The notes: generated by a model not told the origin, from the sequence alone. Shown: positions 1 through 9,771, numbered from the stretch's first letter. The stretch: 64,000 nt of DNA from Lederbergia citrisecunda (GCF_018343695.1 NZ_JAGYPJ010000001.1:2653992-2717991); one strand, 5' to 3'. Numbers and translations are program-made.

Positions 1-191
1 GTTATTTTATTGAGGGAATAACATTAACAGGTGTGAAATAAATAAACCTATGATTGAAATTAAAAAGCGATGATAGCAAGCTTCTAAACTATTTATATTT
101 TACTTAATATTTATTATCATGATAGAAAAGGAGAGAATTACTTTGAAACTAGGAGTTTTTGGCTGATATAAAGACATTATACTTATTATCA
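1..191. other. window edge, no complete gene
   Basis: No complete gene is visible. Around position 129 an AAAGGAG Shine-Dalgarno sequence precedes a plus-strand TTG codon, but that frame reads only seven codons (MKLGVFG) before TGA. This looks like a gene start whose body has been lost, or chance. A short GTTATT/AATAAC inverted repeat sits at the very start. Confidence 0.4.
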
Positions 192-222
192 AAATGTGTG
201 GTGCAATAGGCACCACACATTT
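192..222. terminator. bidirectional intrinsic terminator after the ugd-epimerase pair
   Basis: A perfect 13-bp inverted repeat (AAATGTGTGGTGC and its complement) encloses a 5-nt loop (aatag). It starts 16 bp beyond the stop codon of the epimerase gene. On the minus strand the stem ends in ATTTT. It marks the 3' end of the capsule locus. Confidence 0.85.
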
Positions 223-237
223 ATTATTTGGTTTGAT

Positions 238-1257
238 TTACTTCTTTTGATAATATCCCACATACCAGTCCGCAAACTTCTGCAATCCCTCATCAATTGG
301 AGTCTCCGGCTTAAATCCAACAGCTCGCTGCAAAGATTCCGTTGATGCATAAGTAGCTGGAACATCTCCAGGTACAATTGGCTCATAGATTTTCTCAAAC
401 AAAACTTCTCTACCTAAAGCATTACTTAGAGCCTTCTCTAATGTTCCAATAAATACCATTAACTTCTCAGGATTGTTGTTTCCTATATTATAGACTTTAT
501 GTTGGAGATCTCCTGTAGGTGAGTTACTTAATAGGCGTTCTATGCCTTCGACAATGTCGTCAACATAAGTAAAGTCACGGTATAGGTCGTTTTCAAAGTC
601 ACCATTATTAAATATCTTAATAGGTTCCCCCGCAAAATAATTATCAGAAAATCCGAAATAAGCCATATCAGGGCGTCCCATTGGACCGTAAACAGTAAAG
701 AATCGAAGTCCTGTAGCAGGAATTTTATACAGATGGCTGTATGTATGAGCCATTAGTTCATTTGACTTCTTAGTAGCTGCATATAATGAGACAGGATTGT
801 CGACAAAATCTGTTTCTTCAAAAGGCACTTTCTTGTTTGCTCCATAAACAGAGCTGGATGAAGCGTAGACTAGGTGATCAACAGGATAACGTCTACATGC
901 CTCTAGTATATTAAAAAAACCTGTAATATTGCTTTGTATATATACGTCTGGATTCTCAATAGAATAGCGAACACCAGCCTGTGCAGCTAAGTTGACTACA
1001 ATATTAGGCTTATACTCTTCAAAGATATTCAAAATAGTATCTTTATCTGATATATCGCATTTAATAAAGGTAAACTTATCATAAGTTTCTAATAGATTGA
1101 GACGTGTATATTTGAGATTAACATCATAGTAATCATTCATATTATCAATTCCGATTACCATACAGTCTTGATCAAGTAGTTTTTTAGATAAAAAATAACC
1201 AATGAAACCAGCGGCTCCAGTGATTAAATAAACTTTCTTAGGATTTAATTGATTCAA
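238..1257 (-). CDS. UDP-glucuronate 4-epimerase (SDR family)
   Basis: A 339-residue extended SDR epimerase. It has the NAD-binding motif TGAAGFIG near residue 14, the active-site YAATK (Tyr-x3-Lys), and the NMNDYYD segment typical of UDP-glucuronate 4-epimerases of the CapI/LpsL type. The expected reaction is UDP-GlcA to UDP-GalA in the cytoplasm. The TTG start is chosen because AAAGGAG lies 10 nt upstream. The gene overlaps the 3' end of ugd by 20 bp, so it is probably translationally coupled to the enzyme that makes its substrate. The pair therefore supplies a uronic acid to the polysaccharide. Other 4-epimerases of this SDR group are possible, but the ugd neighbour favours UDP-GlcA. Confidence 0.88.
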   Translation of the reverse strand: MNQLNPKKVYLITGAAGFIGYFLSKKLLDQDCMVIGIDNMNDYYDVNLKYTRLNLLETYDKFTFIKCDISDKDTILNIFEEYKPNIVVNLAAQAGVRYSIENPDVYIQSNITGFFNILEACRRYPVDHLVYASSSSVYGANKKVPFEETDFVDNPVSLYAATKKSNELMAHTYSHLYKIPATGLRFFTVYGPMGRPDMAYFGFSDNYFAGEPIKIFNNGDFENDLYRDFTYVDDIVEGIERLLSNSPTGDLQHKVYNIGNNNPEKLMVFIGTLEKALSNALGREVLFEKIYEPIVPGDVPATYASTESLQRAVGFKPETPIDEGLQKFADWYVGYYQKK

Positions 1258-2608
1258 GTTGTTTCGACTCCTTTCTCAATACCCTTTTAGTAGGTTCCCT
1301 TCCTATAGAATGGTATTCTATACCTGCATCTTCCATATCTTTAACGCTATATATATTTCTTCCATCATAAACCAATGGAGTCCTCATTAATTTTCCATAA
1401 GTTTCAGGAGTAACTGCTTTAACTTCCCCCCACTCGGTAAAAATAAAGCAGACGTTAGCACCATCTAATGCATGCTCTATATTTGAAACATAGGTAATAC
1501 TACCTTTCCCATCCTTCCCTTCTGGATGGACTTTAGCAAAATTAGGAGAACCAACTGGATCATATGCATAAATGTCCGCACCCTGTTTTAATAATAGAGG
1601 GATATTTTCCAAGGAAGCAGCTTCTCTCAAATCATCTGTTCCAGGTTTAAAAGTCAAACCTAAAACAGCTACCTTGAGACCATTAAACGTAATGAGTCTT
1701 TTGCTAGCTTTCTTAAACAATATAGTCTTTTGTTCTTTATTTACGTCAATAGCAGCCTTTACTGTTTTTAACTCGTAACCATTTTGTCTTGCTATATATT
1801 CCAGTGCTTTTGTGTCCTTAGGGAAACAGGAACCACCAAAACCAATTCCTGCGCTTAAAAACTTACTTCCAATCCGCTCATCAAAACTCATACCTCTTGC
1901 AACATCCTGAATATCCGCACCAACTAATTCGCAAAGGTTGGCAATATCATTCATATAAGAGATTTTAAGTGCTAAGAAATCATTTGAAGCATATTTAATC
2001 ATTTCGGCAGATCTTCTGTTTACTGAAACAATTGGTAGATTAAATGGTTCATAGATTTTCGTTAATAATTCTTCAGCCCATTTGCTTTCTGTTCCGATAA
2101 TAATTCTTTCAGCGTGAAGTGTATCGTGCACTGCGGATCCTTGGGCTAAAAACTCTGGATTAGATGCAACTTCTACTTTAACATCGTTAATTAGGAAATC
2201 TTGAATAAACTGTTCCACCTTATCGTTTGTACCAACCGGAACTGTTGATTTCACAACAACGAGACAATCCTTCTCTACAGATTCAGCAATTTGCCTTGCA
2301 ACTGTCGCGATATATGATAGATTTGCGGATCCATCAGGTTGTTCAGGAGTACCTACTCCTATAAAAATAGCATCTGCGTCCCTGTATGCAGTTTGATAAT
2401 CCGTTGTATAATCTAAACGAGTAGATGCGTAATTCTTCTGCATTAACTCCTCTAATCCATATTCGTATATTGGAGAAACACCGGATTTCATTAATTCTAC
2501 TTTTTTTTCATCTATATCGACACAGGTTACTTGATGACCTTTTTCAGCAAAACAAACACCGGCTACAAGACCAACATATCCCGTTCCTGCAACTGCTATT
2601 TTGTACAC
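1238..2608 (-). CDS. ugd: UDP-glucose 6-dehydrogenase
   Basis: Oxidises UDP-glucose to UDP-glucuronate with two NAD+. Visible motifs are the N-terminal GxGYVG dinucleotide fold, STVPVGT, NPEFLAQGSAVHD and the active-site Cys in GGSCFPKDTKALE. Length (456 residues) is typical of TuaD/Ugd. An in-frame GTG at 2617 lies inside the GGGAGG Shine-Dalgarno sequence (2617-2622). The GTG at 2608 is 8 nt downstream of it and gives the usual family N-terminus MYKIAVAG, so I start there. A terminator-like hairpin sits about 70 bp upstream, so ugd and the following epimerase probably have their own promoter. UDP-glucose would come from GalU in the same window. A decayed fragment of a second ugd lies at 3481-3562. 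Confidence 0.95.
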   Translation of the reverse strand: MYKIAVAGTGYVGLVAGVCFAEKGHQVTCVDIDEKKVELMKSGVSPIYEYGLEELMQKNYASTRLDYTTDYQTAYRDADAIFIGVGTPEQPDGSANLSYIATVARQIAESVEKDCLVVVKSTVPVGTNDKVEQFIQDFLINDVKVEVASNPEFLAQGSAVHDTLHAERIIIGTESKWAEELLTKIYEPFNLPIVSVNRRSAEMIKYASNDFLALKISYMNDIANLCELVGADIQDVARGMSFDERIGSKFLSAGIGFGGSCFPKDTKALEYIARQNGYELKTVKAAIDVNKEQKTILFKKASKRLITFNGLKVAVLGLTFKPGTDDLREAASLENIPLLLKQGADIYAYDPVGSPNFAKVHPEGKDGKGSITYVSNIEHALDGANVCFIFTEWGEVKAVTPETYGKLMRTPLVYDGRNIYSVKDMEDAGIEYHSIGREPTKRVLRKESKQLESIKS

Positions 2609-2674
2609 ATTAAACACCTCCCAAAATTTAAGAATAAAACTAATTTATTTTTATCAAAAGTCATTTTGGAATGC

Positions 2675-2697
2675 AAAAAACTAGCACATCGGCTAGT
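2675..2697 (-). terminator. terminator-like hairpin upstream of ugd
   Basis: On the minus strand ACTAGC, a 6-nt loop and GCTAGT are followed by a run of T residues. It lies between wzy and ugd, about 70 bp before the ugd start. It either ends transcription from upstream or attenuates ugd. Confidence 0.6.
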
Positions 2698-3011
2698 AGT
2701 GTTCCTCCTATTCTACCACTATAAAATAATCTGTGTAACAAGTCTTTTTGATTAACATAATTTATCAAATACAACTTTAGCAATGTATCAAAATTGGTAT
2801 TGACAACATGACTCACGTATTTATCCGATTTTCCACTAGGGAAACTTGTTGGACCACCATGCTCATCGACAAATATATCTTCTTTTAATCTAATAATTTT
2901 AAAAGGAGAAAATGGTAATAGATTGGAAATTAAAATACATGGGTCCACCTTGCTAATTAAGATAAAGCTAGGTTAATAACATTAGTTGATCTAGCTAGCG
3001 AAAGCTAAAAA

Positions 3012-3056
3012 GTGCCGGGTTCTAACAAAATTCTGAATTATTTTAGAACCTGGCAC
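3012..3056. repeat. REP-like inverted repeat
   Basis: GTGCCGGGTTCTAA (3012-3025) and TTAGAACCTGGCAC (3043-3056) form a 14-bp stem with one mismatch around a 17-nt loop. There is no T run, so it is not an obvious terminator. It resembles short palindromic repeats, or ends of small mobile elements, scattered through bacilli; that link is inference. Confidence 0.65.
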
Positions 3057-3452
3057 CCAACAACTTTATATTGTCTGTAAGTTCCTTTAAGAAGAGATTA
3101 CAAGTCGAATAGAAAGAGAAATCTAAAAAAAGACAGAAGGTTCCTATTCCAATTGAAAAAGAAAAACCATCACCATCGTTTGGAAACGTTGCTTTGGTAA
3201 AAGAAAAATGTGAAAAGGAAGCTAACAAACAGTTCACTAAAAATGGACAGAAGTTAGGAAATTAATAAAAGGAAACAGAAGGGAGCAAGATCATTTGATA
3301 CCTTCTTTCCTTTTTTTAACTAAAATCGAAAATGAAGTGTAAATATTTTACATATATTTAATACTTCAATGCAAGGCTAGTGGGTCTGATCCACAGACCC
3401 CAAAAAACCTTTCAACAAATATTTAGAAAGGTGCAAAATTTCCGCGAAATTA

Positions 3453-3477
3453 TGAATTGTTTCAGAACCTGGTGCCC
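3453..3477. repeat. second, half-decayed copy of the same repeat
   Basis: This stretch matches 3034-3058 at 21 of 25 positions in direct orientation. The left arm of its hairpin is no longer recognisable. The two copies bracket about 400 bp of DNA with no intact gene. Confidence 0.55.
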
Positions 3478-3480
3478 TAT

Positions 3481-3562
3481 ATTATAGCCGATTTAAACGT
3501 TTTGAGTTCATAACCGTTCTGCTTGGCAATATACTCAAGTGCTTTTGTATCTTTAGGGAAGC
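3481..3562 (-). pseudogene. fragment of a second ugd gene
   Basis: Read on the minus strand this encodes GFPKDTKALEYIAK followed by QNGYELKTFKSAI. It aligns with the segment of the intact Ugd in this window that starts at the active-site Cys region (CFPKDTKALEYIARQNGYEL). Nucleotides diverge by roughly a quarter, so it is not a recent copy of the neighbour but the remnant of a paralogous ugd. The catalytic Cys position reads Gly, and no start, stop or flanking homology remains. Confidence 0.85.
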
Positions 3563-3844
3563 CTAATGAATGATTAATCAACTCGCCTAATATTAACAGT
3601 ATTTCAATTCACTTCGCTTATTTATATACATAATTCACAAATATCGGTTGATGACGTCAGTTACACACTAAGATAAGAGGGGAATTACTAAAACATTGGA
3701 ATGAATTTTTATTTATTAGAAGACCTAGCTATTCTAAGATATTGTTTTTCCTGTCCTCCCATTTAAAAATAACTTGAATACATTGAAGAGCCTATGAACC
3801 CAAACTAATACAAGCTAATACAAGGTTCTCTCTTTATCTTAGCA
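3563..3844. other. intergenic, nothing recognised
   Basis: AT-rich DNA between the ugd fragment and the 3' end of wzy. It contains a tandem 10-bp direct repeat (ctaatacaag twice, near 3800-3825). I see no gene or clear terminator. Confidence 0.4.
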
Positions 3845-5194
3845 TCACCTCCTACTCTTGTCCCATATATTTTTTCTGAAAATCTTACTTAAGAAATATA
3901 TGATGAACAGGGCCGTAGTCCCAAAGAACGATTGATGAGATTGAACCAATTGATTGTTTGCCGGTATAAAGAATCCAAAGATAAACAATTGTCCTAGTGC
4001 TATTAAAGCTAATATATTTTTTTTATAAATAAAGTCAAACCAGCAATATGCAAGCAAAATACCTATCAAAAACATAAAAAAGGGAACACCATAAAAACTT
4101 AAATCAGAAGCTAGCCAAGGGAAAACAGAAGACCAAAACATTCCATTCGGCCATGAATTTATCGCCTCATTTCTGGCTAAATATGTTTTACTGCTAATAG
4201 ATTTATCTGTAAATTTTTCCGCTTGTTCTGTTAATGTTCGCGAGTGGCCTACTCCGTAAGTCCATTCAAAGGGTAAATTAAATGCATATGCAAGTCCTGT
4301 ATATCCCTGTGTTGTATAGTTTACAAGATCGGTTAAAGAAGTCGATAAATTAAGGCCTAATATTTTTATTATGATACTATCACTATCTATCTCCTTTAAA
4401 AAAGGTTTCATAGCCTGAGATACGTAAAATACTTCTGTAGTTTTGAGCCCTATTTCTTCTTTCCGGCCTTCCCCAACTACTGAAAACGCCATAACAAAAA
4501 GGCAAAATAGAACAACAAGTGACAACGTTCTTGTTTTCTTAACACTTTTGTTTGAAGCCCTCGATATAGAGAAAACATATCGTTTTAATAGAAAAATTGG
4601 AATAAAAACAATTACTAAATCACCTAATCCCTTCATTGTCCCCATATTTAACCAGTAAATAATTGTCATGACTAATGAAATAACAAAAAGTAAACGCATG
4701 TATATATTTAGTTTTTTCCAATAAATAATACCCATGGGATAATAAAAATAACTTAGAACCCAACTGTAGGTGAATAATTGTACAATGATATTTCTTTCAC
4801 CGCTAAACTCTATTTGTCTGTATAAATAAGATGATCCTGGTGAAAGTATATTTGATAGGGAAATTCCTCCCATAAAATAATTTGAGTATACAAAAACCGA
4901 TAAGATATTATAAATGGCACTAATAATTATAATTGCGTTTTTCTTTCGGGTAAATTGTAAATCACCATCAAAAAAAGATTGGGGCAGATTATGTTTATGC
5001 TCCCTAGCATAAACATAATATCCAAACCATAGAATAATAAAATTAAATATCACATAAGTCGTCATTTGAACAGGATTAGGAATAAACCATTTTATTACCC
5101 AAGTATGGTAAAGGAGTATTGTTAAAAATAGATAACTCATTAGGATGATTATAGGCATATAAGCCGCTTTAATAATTTTTTTTTGCGTTACCAT
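3845..5194 (-). CDS. O-antigen/capsule polymerase-like membrane protein (Wzy type)
   Basis: A 449-residue, very hydrophobic protein with roughly 10 to 12 predicted membrane segments and a long extracytoplasmic loop around residues 260-370. This is the topology of Wzy oligosaccharide repeat-unit polymerases. Sequence identity between Wzy proteins is low, so the call rests on topology, length and context: it shares the locus with a Wzx flippase and an initiating transferase, and no other gene here could be the polymerase. ATG start with GAGGAG 6 nt upstream. Expected role: joining lipid-linked repeat units on the outer face of the membrane. It stands alone between two long gaps, so it may have its own promoter. 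Confidence 0.75.
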   Translation of the reverse strand: MVTQKKIIKAAYMPIIILMSYLFLTILLYHTWVIKWFIPNPVQMTTYVIFNFIILWFGYYVYAREHKHNLPQSFFDGDLQFTRKKNAIIIISAIYNILSVFVYSNYFMGGISLSNILSPGSSYLYRQIEFSGERNIIVQLFTYSWVLSYFYYPMGIIYWKKLNIYMRLLFVISLVMTIIYWLNMGTMKGLGDLVIVFIPIFLLKRYVFSISRASNKSVKKTRTLSLVVLFCLFVMAFSVVGEGRKEEIGLKTTEVFYVSQAMKPFLKEIDSDSIIIKILGLNLSTSLTDLVNYTTQGYTGLAYAFNLPFEWTYGVGHSRTLTEQAEKFTDKSISSKTYLARNEAINSWPNGMFWSSVFPWLASDLSFYGVPFFMFLIGILLAYCWFDFIYKKNILALIALGQLFIFGFFIPANNQLVQSHQSFFGTTALFIIYFLSKIFRKNIWDKSRR

Positions 5195-5765
5195 TTTTTT
5201 CTCCTCATTTATTATTTAAAGAGTTTGAAATAGGAAATTACGATAAACTTTATTCAAAACTCACTTCTTCAACATATTTTCTTTTCACTATCGTCCCGGA
5301 TGGTTGAAATGAAAAATAACAATTACTACAAAAAGAAGAAGCGTTAGTTCAAAAAACCTTCACTTTTAGTTTTTTCCCAAGAAACTGGTGATACCTAAAC
5401 TCAGTACTTACTTAGTTTATCTATTCCATATATAGAATCCCATTTATACTTGACTCAAAATCTAGCACACTGTGAAAAGTGGCAAACTCTGAAGTATCAA
5501 TAATTTCTTCTTAACTGGACCACATATTTTACAAACTGTTTCACAAAGCTCCATTCTCTTTGGTGTTCTAAAAAATATTAAAAAGGAAAGCAATTTCATT
5601 TATAGTTCATCCTTTTTTTCTTTATATGCGTCTAAAAAAATTCCTTAAACAAATTTAAAGTTTATATTATAAGAAAGAATTTAAATTACCTCAAAACCGC
5701 AATTCAGCTAATTTATTTTACAAAATTAAAATACAATAGCTAGCATATTCTTAAAAAATACGAGT
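5195..5765. other. long intergenic gap, nothing recognised
   Basis: Between two genes of the same strand lie about 570 bp of AT-rich sequence. I find no reading frame with a ribosome binding site, no strong hairpin with a T run, and no similarity to the neighbouring genes. It may be the relic of a deleted gene or a leader of wzy. Confidence 0.4.
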
Positions 5766-6848
5766 TCATTTTATTTGACTAATCAGAAGATCTTCCCAAC
5801 TTTTAACTATTTTATTAATTGAAAGTTTTTCCCTAATAAGTAGAGCTTCATCACTAATTTTTAAAGCTTTCTCTGGATTTTCAATTATATATCTCATAGC
5901 CTCAGCTAATTGCAGATTATCATTTTTGCGAACTAAAATTCCATTCTTATGTGTTAATATAAGTGCTCTTGCCCCTCCTCCACCACAGTCTGTTGAAATA
6001 CTAGGAATTCCCATTGCCATCGCCTCTATTAATGCATTTGGCATTCCCTCAAAATCTGAAGATAATACGAACATTCTTGCATCTCTTATTAATTCCATTA
6101 TATTATCTTTCTGTCCTGGCAGTTCAATTTTTCCCTCTAGCCCAAGTTTATATATTTCATCTTCTAATAATCTTCTGTCATCACCCTCACCATATATCAT
6201 TAATTTATAATCCGGGTAATCATTAGTGATCTTAGAGAACGCTCTAATAAGCAAAATTTGATTTTTTTGTTTCTGATCTAATCTGCCTACACTAACAATA
6301 GTATTTTTTCTATCACCAATGTATCTTTGTGGAATATTTAGGTTTGTTATTGGGTTCGGAATAATCGAGATCTTACCTTTCATAAACGGTTTGAAAAAGT
6401 CAGCAATTTCTTCTGTTTGTACAACAAGATTATTTGAAAATGGATATAGTATCTTCCTTAATATCCTATATTTTTTCTGTTTCGGCTCAATTTTAGGATC
6501 ATTCCTTTCAGATATGATAATGGGTACTTTTGTAAACATACTTGCCAAAATAATAATAGGATTTAAGATATATCCAAATGAAATAATAACATCAGGCTTA
6601 TCTCTTAATATTAAATTACGAATTGCAAATATCCTCTTAAGGTTTTTAACAAAGAAGCCTCCTTGATAATTTATTATCTGAATTTCAACATTTCTATCTA
6701 TTGGATCTTTATAGGGCGAACTTTCATCCCCTTGCATCGCCAAAAGTATTACTTCATTTCCTTTTTTTTGCAATGCATTGGCCAGAGCTAAGAGAACCCG
6801 TTCTGCGCCACTAAACCTTAAAGAGCCTATCGTAACCATTATTTTCAC
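5766..6848 (-). CDS. GT4 family glycosyltransferase
   Basis: A 360-residue GT-B fold, family 4 transferase. The N-terminal half has the GSLRFSGAERVLLALA glycine/acceptor loop (about residues 8-23). The C-terminal half has VGRLDQKQKNQ (about 200) and the EGMPNALIEAMAMGIP motif with two glutamates (about 278-293). It should transfer a sugar from a nucleotide donor to the lipid-linked repeat on the cytoplasmic face; the donor cannot be read from sequence. Its GTG start overlaps the TGA of the upstream transferase (GTGA), so the two are translationally coupled. ATG two codons further in is an alternative start. Confidence 0.85.
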   Translation of the reverse strand: MKIMVTIGSLRFSGAERVLLALANALQKKGNEVILLAMQGDESSPYKDPIDRNVEIQIINYQGGFFVKNLKRIFAIRNLILRDKPDVIISFGYILNPIIILASMFTKVPIIISERNDPKIEPKQKKYRILRKILYPFSNNLVVQTEEIADFFKPFMKGKISIIPNPITNLNIPQRYIGDRKNTIVSVGRLDQKQKNQILLIRAFSKITNDYPDYKLMIYGEGDDRRLLEDEIYKLGLEGKIELPGQKDNIMELIRDARMFVLSSDFEGMPNALIEAMAMGIPSISTDCGGGGARALILTHKNGILVRKNDNLQLAEAMRYIIENPEKALKISDEALLIREKLSINKIVKSWEDLLISQIK

Positions 6849-8032
6849 TTTTTATTTACCACACTTTCTATAAAATAACTAATTTTATTCGTATACTGTT
6901 GATAATCAAATGATTCTCTTGCACTTTTATATGCATTGGAACGCATTATATCTATTTCATCGGCTGTTAGATTTAAAGCATATTTAAGTGCGCTGATTAT
7001 TGAACCGATATTGTTATCTTTAACTACTATGCCATTTCCCCCATGATTTAAATAGTCATTTATATTACTAGTGATATTAGCAATAATAGGAGTTCCTAAT
7101 GATAAACTCTCAGAAAACTTAGTAGGGAACCCAGCGTTTGTGTACCTTTTATTTTGGGGCCTTATTAGAATTGAAAAATGAGATTCTTGGATAATTGATT
7201 GGGCTTTTTCTATAGGAACCCGACCATGGAAAATAAACCTTTTAACTAATTCTGTGGAATATTTACTTTTATTAAACATAGGGTAGTCCTCAGATATTCC
7301 TACAATATTTAATTCCCAGTTTTCATTACATCCTATTTTTTCAAAGGCGTCCCAAATTGAACATAGATCATCCTTTTTCCCTGGGCTTCCACAGTATACA
7401 AACTTTAATTTATCATGAGTCGCTTTTCTATTATTTCCCATATGCTGGACATCATCTAACGCAGGTACCCTCAATACTGGAGTATACTTTTCATAATATT
7501 TTTCTAAATACTTACTAATCACAATCATTCCATCAGACTTTTTATTTGCAATTAACATTCTTAATTGTGAATTATAATAGGCTAAACCAAATCTTCCATG
7601 TATAGTCTGTCGTGGATCATACCATTCAGTGCAATCAGATATAAATGTAATACTCCTATTTTTACAATATCTAATACACTCTATCATTCCAAGGAAGTCC
7701 ATATGGTAGGAGATAATGATATCCACTTTTTCTCCCTCATTTTCTAATTTATTTATTAAATTTCGAATTCTACTAAAGCTATAATAATTATCGATTTTTC
7801 TTTTGACTTTACTTTTTATATCCCTTGGGAAATATCTAAAACCATTATACTTATAATTTCCATTCTTTTGTTTGTCCTCATTCCTATAGCCTTCATTATT
7901 GCCAGCAAAAAATACGTTATAACCAGACCTTTTTAAAGATCTTCCGATATTAAGGACTCTTTTTCCAGCAGCATCCTCTGTTGGAAATAGAAAGTTCCCA
8001 ACATATAACACTGTTTTTTTCGGCTGTTTCAT
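6845..8032 (-). CDS. GT4 family glycosyltransferase
   Basis: A 395-residue GT-B transferase. The N-terminus VLYVGNFLFPTEDAAGKRV resembles the donor-side loop of GT4 enzymes. The C-terminal half carries VYCGSPGKKDD and GFPTKFSESLSLGTPII, which occupies the E-x7-E position. ATG start with AAGGAGG 11 nt upstream. It forms a two-gene unit with the next transferase (4-nt overlap). It probably adds one residue of the capsule repeat; donor and acceptor are unknown. Confidence 0.82.
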   Translation of the reverse strand: MKQPKKTVLYVGNFLFPTEDAAGKRVLNIGRSLKRSGYNVFFAGNNEGYRNEDKQKNGNYKYNGFRYFPRDIKSKVKRKIDNYYSFSRIRNLINKLENEGEKVDIIISYHMDFLGMIECIRYCKNRSITFISDCTEWYDPRQTIHGRFGLAYYNSQLRMLIANKKSDGMIVISKYLEKYYEKYTPVLRVPALDDVQHMGNNRKATHDKLKFVYCGSPGKKDDLCSIWDAFEKIGCNENWELNIVGISEDYPMFNKSKYSTELVKRFIFHGRVPIEKAQSIIQESHFSILIRPQNKRYTNAGFPTKFSESLSLGTPIIANITSNINDYLNHGGNGIVVKDNNIGSIISALKYALNLTADEIDIMRSNAYKSARESFDYQQYTNKISYFIESVVNKK

Positions 8033-8421
8033 ATAGTTTTGACGCCTCCTTCACTCTATAATTTTTAATGATTTCGCATACTTTATAATGTCAAATAGCT
8101 TAATTTCATTAATTGGGCAATCAATATTTTCGGTGAATAACAATGAAACACTTAAAATACTTCCTTAATAATTTCTTATTTGGAATTTTTTTGTTATAGC
8201 CCAAAATAAAAATAGCAAAAAACTTTGATCATTGCTCATTAAAAAAAAATAACTGACCATTAACTTGGCCAGAAAGACAAACACTTAAATGTCATCAAAT
8301 AAGGTAATTTTAATACAATCAAGCCTCTTTTTACTAAAGACCCAATCTAACTGATTATTGCATCTTGGTTTCCGAAACATCTTCAAAAAATTAGTTTTGA
8401 TTTTTAAATAACATATCTTAT
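8033..8421. other. intergenic gap, nothing recognised
   Basis: About 390 bp of AT-rich DNA. It contains a weak palindrome-like stretch (ctgaccattaacttggccag, near 8252) but no gene, terminator or recognisable promoter. Confidence 0.35.
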
Positions 8422-9771
8422 TTACTTAATATCTGTATATACTTTTTTAGCTAATATATAAGTAGGTAAAGCTATTAATAATGTATATAATATTACACCA
8501 ATCCACGGTACTACCAAAAAACCAAATTGGATTGAAAGATAGTATTTAATACATAATGAAACTGGTGTATAAATCGAAAATAATATAATTTGTTTTTTTA
8601 CAATTCCTGCTCCGTTCAAAACCATAAAATATGGAGAAATAAAAGATTGAACTATTTGCATTAATAATAATCCGGCCATTAACAAAAATGGTATTTTTAC
8701 ATTGTTATTAAGCCATAGGTCTATTAAATGACTTCCAAATACTAAAAATATTATCGACCCTAGTAAAGTTACTCCCAAAGACATCCTCGACATTTTTTTT
8801 GTTGTTTTACGTACCCAAGAAAAATCTTTTTTAGATAGTGCTTCTCCATTAGCGGCCCATAATGGGGTACTAAGCATTATAGTTGCAGCGCCCATTACCA
8901 TTGCAATTCTATAACCAATTGAATATGGTGTTACATTTTCAAGACTAGATGTTTGTGCAATAATGTAACTATCCATTGATAATCCGATAGTTGTTAATAT
9001 CGATAAAATCATAAATTGAAATCCAATATTCAATATATTAAATGCCTCGTTTCTACGAAACAGAAGTAATCTAGGTTTAATTTCTGGGTGCTGAATATTA
9101 AAGTATGCAAAATGATTCACTGCAGCTACAAATACTGGGGCGAAAGACGATCCCCATATTATCCAAATAGGGGCAATACTTAGTTGGGCAAGTAAATATA
9201 CTATTATTAGACTTAGTATACTGGAAGCCCCATTCCAAATGTTGCTAATATATCCTTCTTGAAATCCATATTGAGTCCTTTGTACTAATCCAAGTGGTAC
9301 ATTTGCAATTTTACTTAAAACAACAGCTAAAACTACAGTCGCCACAACAGTTATTGTTTGTTCAGATTCAGCATTCATTACTTTTATCCAGTTAACTTCA
9401 GAAAATAACAGGCAAAATACTAATAAAATAACAGATGCAACTACAGTTAATACCATAAGTGAACTTGATATTAACATTTGAGCTTCTCTATTATCCTTAG
9501 AGCCATGTAACCTGCTAAGCTTGGTTTGTAAGCCACTACCTAATCCTAAATCAGCAAATGTAAAAAGTGAAAAAAATGCTGTCACAGTCATCCATAGTCC
9601 GTATGTTTCTGCCCCTAATCGTTCAATTGCTATACGAACAATTATTAGTGGAACAAGAATTGATAAAACACGAGAGAGAGCAGAAGTTATTGCTGTTAAT
9701 GCTATACGCTTAGTCCTCTCATCTTGTTTAAAAATCTTTTTTGCTTTATTTATTTTTCCTTCCAAGTCCAA
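8422..9771 (-). CDS. Wzx-type polysaccharide flippase (MOP superfamily)
   Basis: A 449-residue integral membrane protein with about 12 to 14 hydrophobic segments. It has the N-terminal pattern of oligosaccharide flippases (RIALTAITSALSRVLSILVP, then YGLWMTVTAFFSLFTFADLG). It would move undecaprenyl-diphosphate-linked repeat units across the membrane. The TTG start is preferred because GAGGGG lies 8 nt upstream; the nearby ATG at 9776 is out of frame. It is separated by about 270 bp from the transferase upstream and 390 bp from the pair downstream. Confidence 0.88.
   Translation of the reverse strand: MDLEGKINKAKKIFKQDERTKRIALTAITSALSRVLSILVPLIIVRIAIERLGAETYGLWMTVTAFFSLFTFADLGLGSGLQTKLSRLHGSKDNREAQMLISSSLMVLTVVASVILLVFCLLFSEVNWIKVMNAESEQTITVVATVVLAVVLSKIANVPLGLVQRTQYGFQEGYISNIWNGASSILSLIIVYLLAQLSIAPIWIIWGSSFAPVFVAAVNHFAYFNIQHPEIKPRLLLFRRNEAFNILNIGFQFMILSILTTIGLSMDSYIIAQTSSLENVTPYSIGYRIAMVMGAATIMLSTPLWAANGEALSKKDFSWVRKTTKKMSRMSLGVTLLGSIIFLVFGSHLIDLWLNNNVKIPFLLMAGLLLMQIVQSFISPYFMVLNGAGIVKKQIILFSIYTPVSLCIKYYLSIQFGFLVVPWIGVILYTLLIALPTYILAKKVYTDIK

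Larger units (their letters stand above)
2698..3480. other. decayed intergenic DNA, no supported gene
   Basis: No reading frame here has a convincing start, ribosome binding site and conserved content. A 95-codon minus-strand frame (2661-2948) has no Shine-Dalgarno sequence and runs through the terminator-like hairpin. A plus-strand frame from about 3098 to 3265 reads as a Lys/Glu-rich peptide but has an in-frame TAG and no start, so it may be the tail of a dead gene. Inverted repeats at 3012-3056 and around 3380-3400 (GGGTCTG/CAGACCC) resemble scattered repeat elements of bacilli. Confidence 0.5.

Noticed and set aside
2661-2948. 95-codon minus-strand frame near ugd
   Set aside because: No ribosome binding site, no recognised family, and its 3' end runs through a terminator-like hairpin.
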